A DNA stretch of 64,000 nt. It comes from Pseudomonas bijieensis (GTDB lineage: Bacteria > Pseudomonadota > Gammaproteobacteria > Pseudomonadales > Pseudomonadaceae). The notes below the pieces were generated by a model that did not search any database, was not told the origin of the DNA, and worked only from the letters and a program-made list of their open reading frames with translations. The DNA lies in contig NZ_CP048810.1 of NCBI RefSeq assembly GCF_013347965.1, forward strand, positions 682,001 through 746,000. The letters run 5' to 3'. The position numbers and the translations under genes are program-made. Below are positions 61,798-64,000 of this stretch, in pieces; position 1 is the stretch's first letter, and every line of letters begins with the position of its first letter.

Positions 61798-63930
61798 ATG
61801 AACCCCGTTCTTGTCCCCTCTCGTCGCGGTTTTCTCAAGTCTGGTGCGGTGCTCGGCAGTGGGCTGATCGTCGGCTTCTCGGTTCCCGGCGCCAAACGCC
61901 TGATGGCTCAGACCACAGACTCCGAATTCGCGCCCAATGCCTTTCTGCGAATCGCGCCGGACGACAGCGTTACCATCCTGCTGGCTCACTCTGAAATGGG
62001 CCAGGGAGTCTGGACCACCCTGACGATGCTCATCGCCGAAGAGCTGGATGCCGATTGGAGTCGACTCAAGGTCGAACATGCGCCAGCGGCTGCGGCGTAC
62101 GCCAGCCCTCAACGAGGGTTTCAGGCCACCGTCGGTTCATCCAGCATTCGCGAAGAGTTCGAACGCTACCGTCGGGCCGGTGCAATGGCCCGCACCCTGC
62201 TGATCCAGGCCGCGGCCATTCGCCTTGGGCAAGCGCCCAGTGCATTGCGTACCGAAAATGGTGTGGTCATCATCGGTAATACCCGTTTGCGCTATGGTGA
62301 GCTGGCCGAACAGGCCGCCCTCCTTCCGGCTCCGGACCCTGCCACCCTCACCTTGAAAGAACCTGGTGCCTGGACGCTGATCGGCAAAGGTGCCTTGCGT
62401 CTGGACTCGCCAGAGAAAATCAGCGGTCGTGCGCAGTACGGTATCGACATTCAACTCGACGGTTTGCTGTGTGCGGTGGTAGCTCGTGCGCCGATGCTAG
62501 GCGGCACTGTGCGTGCCTTCGATGCGACTCAGGCCCGGGCGCTCCCCGGAGTGCGCAACGTGGTTCAGATCCCCAGCGGTATCGCTGTGATCGCTGATCA
62601 CTACTGGGCGGCCAAGAGAGGTTGCGATGTGCTGCAGGTGGAATGGGAAGCTGCGAGCGGTGCCGTCATCTTCGACAGTGATCGGCAACGCGAGGATCTC
62701 GTCAGGCTGACTCATACCCCCGGACTGGTCGCGACACAGAACGGTGACGTCGAGGAAGCCCAAAAGGCTGCGCATAAAGTGGTCGAGATGCAGTATTGCG
62801 TGCCCTACCTCGCGCACGCGGCCATGGAGCCGCTGAACTGCACGGTGAGGCTCAGTGCCGACGGTTGCGACATCTGGGTTGGTAGCCAGATGCAAACCTT
62901 CAATCAACGAACCGCCGCAAAAATCACCGGCCTGGCCCCGGAACAAATACGCATCCACACCACCTTCCTGGGCGGTGGTTTCGGCAGACGCGCCGTACAG
63001 GACTTCGTAGCGGAGGCGGTACAGGTCGCCAAGGCCGCGGGAGTGCCGGTGAAGACCCTCTGGAGTCGCGAAAATGATATGCAGGGCGGCTATTACCGCT
63101 CAGCCTTCGCGCAACGTCTCAAGGTAGGCCTGGGTCGTGACGGCCAACCGCTGTCTTGGTCGCAGACCAGTGCCGGCCAGTCGATATTCCCCGATGCCGA
63201 GGGTATTCACCCGACATCAATCGAAGGGATGAGCGACTCGCCCTACATCAAGCACACCCCTGCCTATCGAGTCGAAGCGCACTCGCCCCGCTCCAACGTT
63301 CCCGTGTGGTACTGGCGCTCGGTTGGACACAGCCATAATGCGTTTGTCATGGAAAGCGCGGTTGATGAACTGGCGCATGCAGCCGGCCAAGATCCATTGG
63401 CCTATCGACGCTTGCTGCTCAAGACTGAACCCCGTCACCTGGGGGTGTTGAACCTCGCCGCTGAACGCTTTGGTTGGGGGCGTAAGGCAGCGGCTGGTCG
63501 GGGCCAGGGTATTGCCGTGCACCAGTCCTTCGGAAGTTTCTGCGCTCAGGCGGTGGAGATATCCATTGAGCGTGACGAGATCCGTGTCCACCGTGTGGTC
63601 TGTGCGATCGACTGCGGAATCCCGGTCAACCCGGACAACATCAAGGCGCAGATGGAAGGCGCTATCGTCTTCGGACTGAGCGCGGCGCTGTTCGGGCAGA
63701 TAAGTATCAAGGAGGGACGCGTCCAGCAGTCCAACTTCCACGATTATCGGGTATTGCGCATGAATGAGATGCCGCAGATCGAGGTGCATGTCCTCCCCAG
63801 CACCGAGGGGCCCGGCGGAGTGGGCGAACCGGCGACGCCGCCAGTGGCACCGGCAGTGGCCAACGCGCTGTTCGCCCTGACGGGCCAGCGCTTGCGAGAG
63901 TTGCCGTTACGCCTCTCAAGCCATGCATAA
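61798..63930 (+). CDS. IorB-like molybdopterin-binding subunit with Tat signal
   Basis: A 710-residue large subunit of the xanthine-dehydrogenase superfamily. N-terminal SRRGFLKSGAVLGSG is a twin-arginine signal, so the complex is periplasmic or membrane-associated. Molybdopterin-binding stretches are visible: GQGVWTTLTMLIAEELDAD, GGGFGRRAVQDF near residue 397, and the C-terminal GGVGEPATPPVAPAVANALF containing the conserved active-site Glu. It forms a two-gene unit with the iron-sulfur subunit; a cytochrome subunit might follow beyond the window. Known relatives oxidise N-heteroaromatics or aldehydes. Confidence 0.9.
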   Translation: MNPVLVPSRRGFLKSGAVLGSGLIVGFSVPGAKRLMAQTTDSEFAPNAFLRIAPDDSVTILLAHSEMGQGVWTTLTMLIAEELDADWSRLKVEHAPAAAAYASPQRGFQATVGSSSIREEFERYRRAGAMARTLLIQAAAIRLGQAPSALRTENGVVIIGNTRLRYGELAEQAALLPAPDPATLTLKEPGAWTLIGKGALRLDSPEKISGRAQYGIDIQLDGLLCAVVARAPMLGGTVRAFDATQARALPGVRNVVQIPSGIAVIADHYWAAKRGCDVLQVEWEAASGAVIFDSDRQREDLVRLTHTPGLVATQNGDVEEAQKAAHKVVEMQYCVPYLAHAAMEPLNCTVRLSADGCDIWVGSQMQTFNQRTAAKITGLAPEQIRIHTTFLGGGFGRRAVQDFVAEAVQVAKAAGVPVKTLWSRENDMQGGYYRSAFAQRLKVGLGRDGQPLSWSQTSAGQSIFPDAEGIHPTSIEGMSDSPYIKHTPAYRVEAHSPRSNVPVWYWRSVGHSHNAFVMESAVDELAHAAGQDPLAYRRLLLKTEPRHLGVLNLAAERFGWGRKAAAGRGQGIAVHQSFGSFCAQAVEISIERDEIRVHRVVCAIDCGIPVNPDNIKAQMEGAIVFGLSAALFGQISIKEGRVQQSNFHDYRVLRMNEMPQIEVHVLPSTEGPGGVGEPATPPVAPAVANALFALTGQRLRELPLRLSSHA

Positions 63931-64000
63931 AGCAGAATCTGGAAAGCAGGCCCTGCTCTTCTCAGGTCAAGGGCCCGAAGCGCTGGGCATACAACCCGCT

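Noticed and set aside
1..64000. CRISPR array, tRNA or rRNA genes
   Set aside because: No regularly spaced repeats, cloverleaf-like or rRNA-like sequence was recognised on reading.

Overview
The window looks like a Pseudomonas chromosome of the P. putida / P. fluorescens type. This rests on an MvaT-family H-NS-like protein, an hmgA-fahA-maiA homogentisate operon with an IclR regulator, an OprD-family porin, aromatic-acid MFS carriers with Crc/Hfq-type A-rich motifs before their start codons, and an IorAB-like molybdenum hydroxylase. No rRNA, tRNA or CRISPR array was seen.

Layout. (1) 1-4000: small regulators and hydrolases (a partial XRE regulator, a metallophosphoesterase, a HAD hydrolase, a DUF3800 protein). 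(2) 4500-20200: catabolic region. hmgA, fahA, maiA and an aromatic-acid transporter form one operon. A sigma-70-like promoter lies in front of hmgA, and a perfect 17-bp palindrome covers its -10 box. hmgR follows downstream. Next come an EthD-domain protein with an MFS efflux pump, a divergent LysR gene, a metallo-beta-lactamase-fold hydrolase, a second copy of the aromatic transporter, an OprD porin and a second LysR gene. (3) 20500-23100: a tyrosine recombinase divergent from a KfrA-like coiled-coil DNA-binding protein, a possible mobility module at the edge of the island. (4) 23400-60400: an accessory island dominated by conflict and defence genes.

Defence genes in order: a Septu-like ATPase/HNH pair whose nuclease end abuts an IS66 remnant; a BrxD-like ATPase / TerB-domain / Lhr-like helicase triad without other BREX genes; an XRE regulator; a three-component ABC (ABC-3C) operon; a DUF4209/HEPN-type protein followed by an unknown gene with a coupled small ORF; a Gabija-like OLD nuclease/UvrD helicase pair; an ImmA/IrrE protease; a full-length MvaT-type silencer; an abortive-infection-type reverse transcriptase with a very acidic tail; an orphan ParS/MbcA antitoxin; an unassigned three-gene operon (unknown protein, RNxxxH HEPN-like protein, HNH-like Cys/His protein); and two overlapping small genes that resemble only the oligomerisation half of MvaT. 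Ordinary reductases (NmrA-like, Old Yellow Enzyme, NfsA-like) are interspersed. (5) 61200-64000: an IorA/IorB-like oxidoreductase that runs nearly to the window end.

How they work together. The left half imports aromatic acids (OprD plus AAHS carriers) and degrades homogentisate to fumarate and acetoacetate under HmgR control, probably with catabolite repression through Crc/Hfq. The right half is a defence island with tightly overlapping operons. The most novel candidates are the tandem MvaT-like proteins lacking a DNA-binding domain, the unknown/HEPN/HNH-like operon at 54990-58317, the BrxD-TerB-helicase triad and the acidic-tailed reverse transcriptase. All functions are inferred from sequence motifs read by eye; no database search was run.
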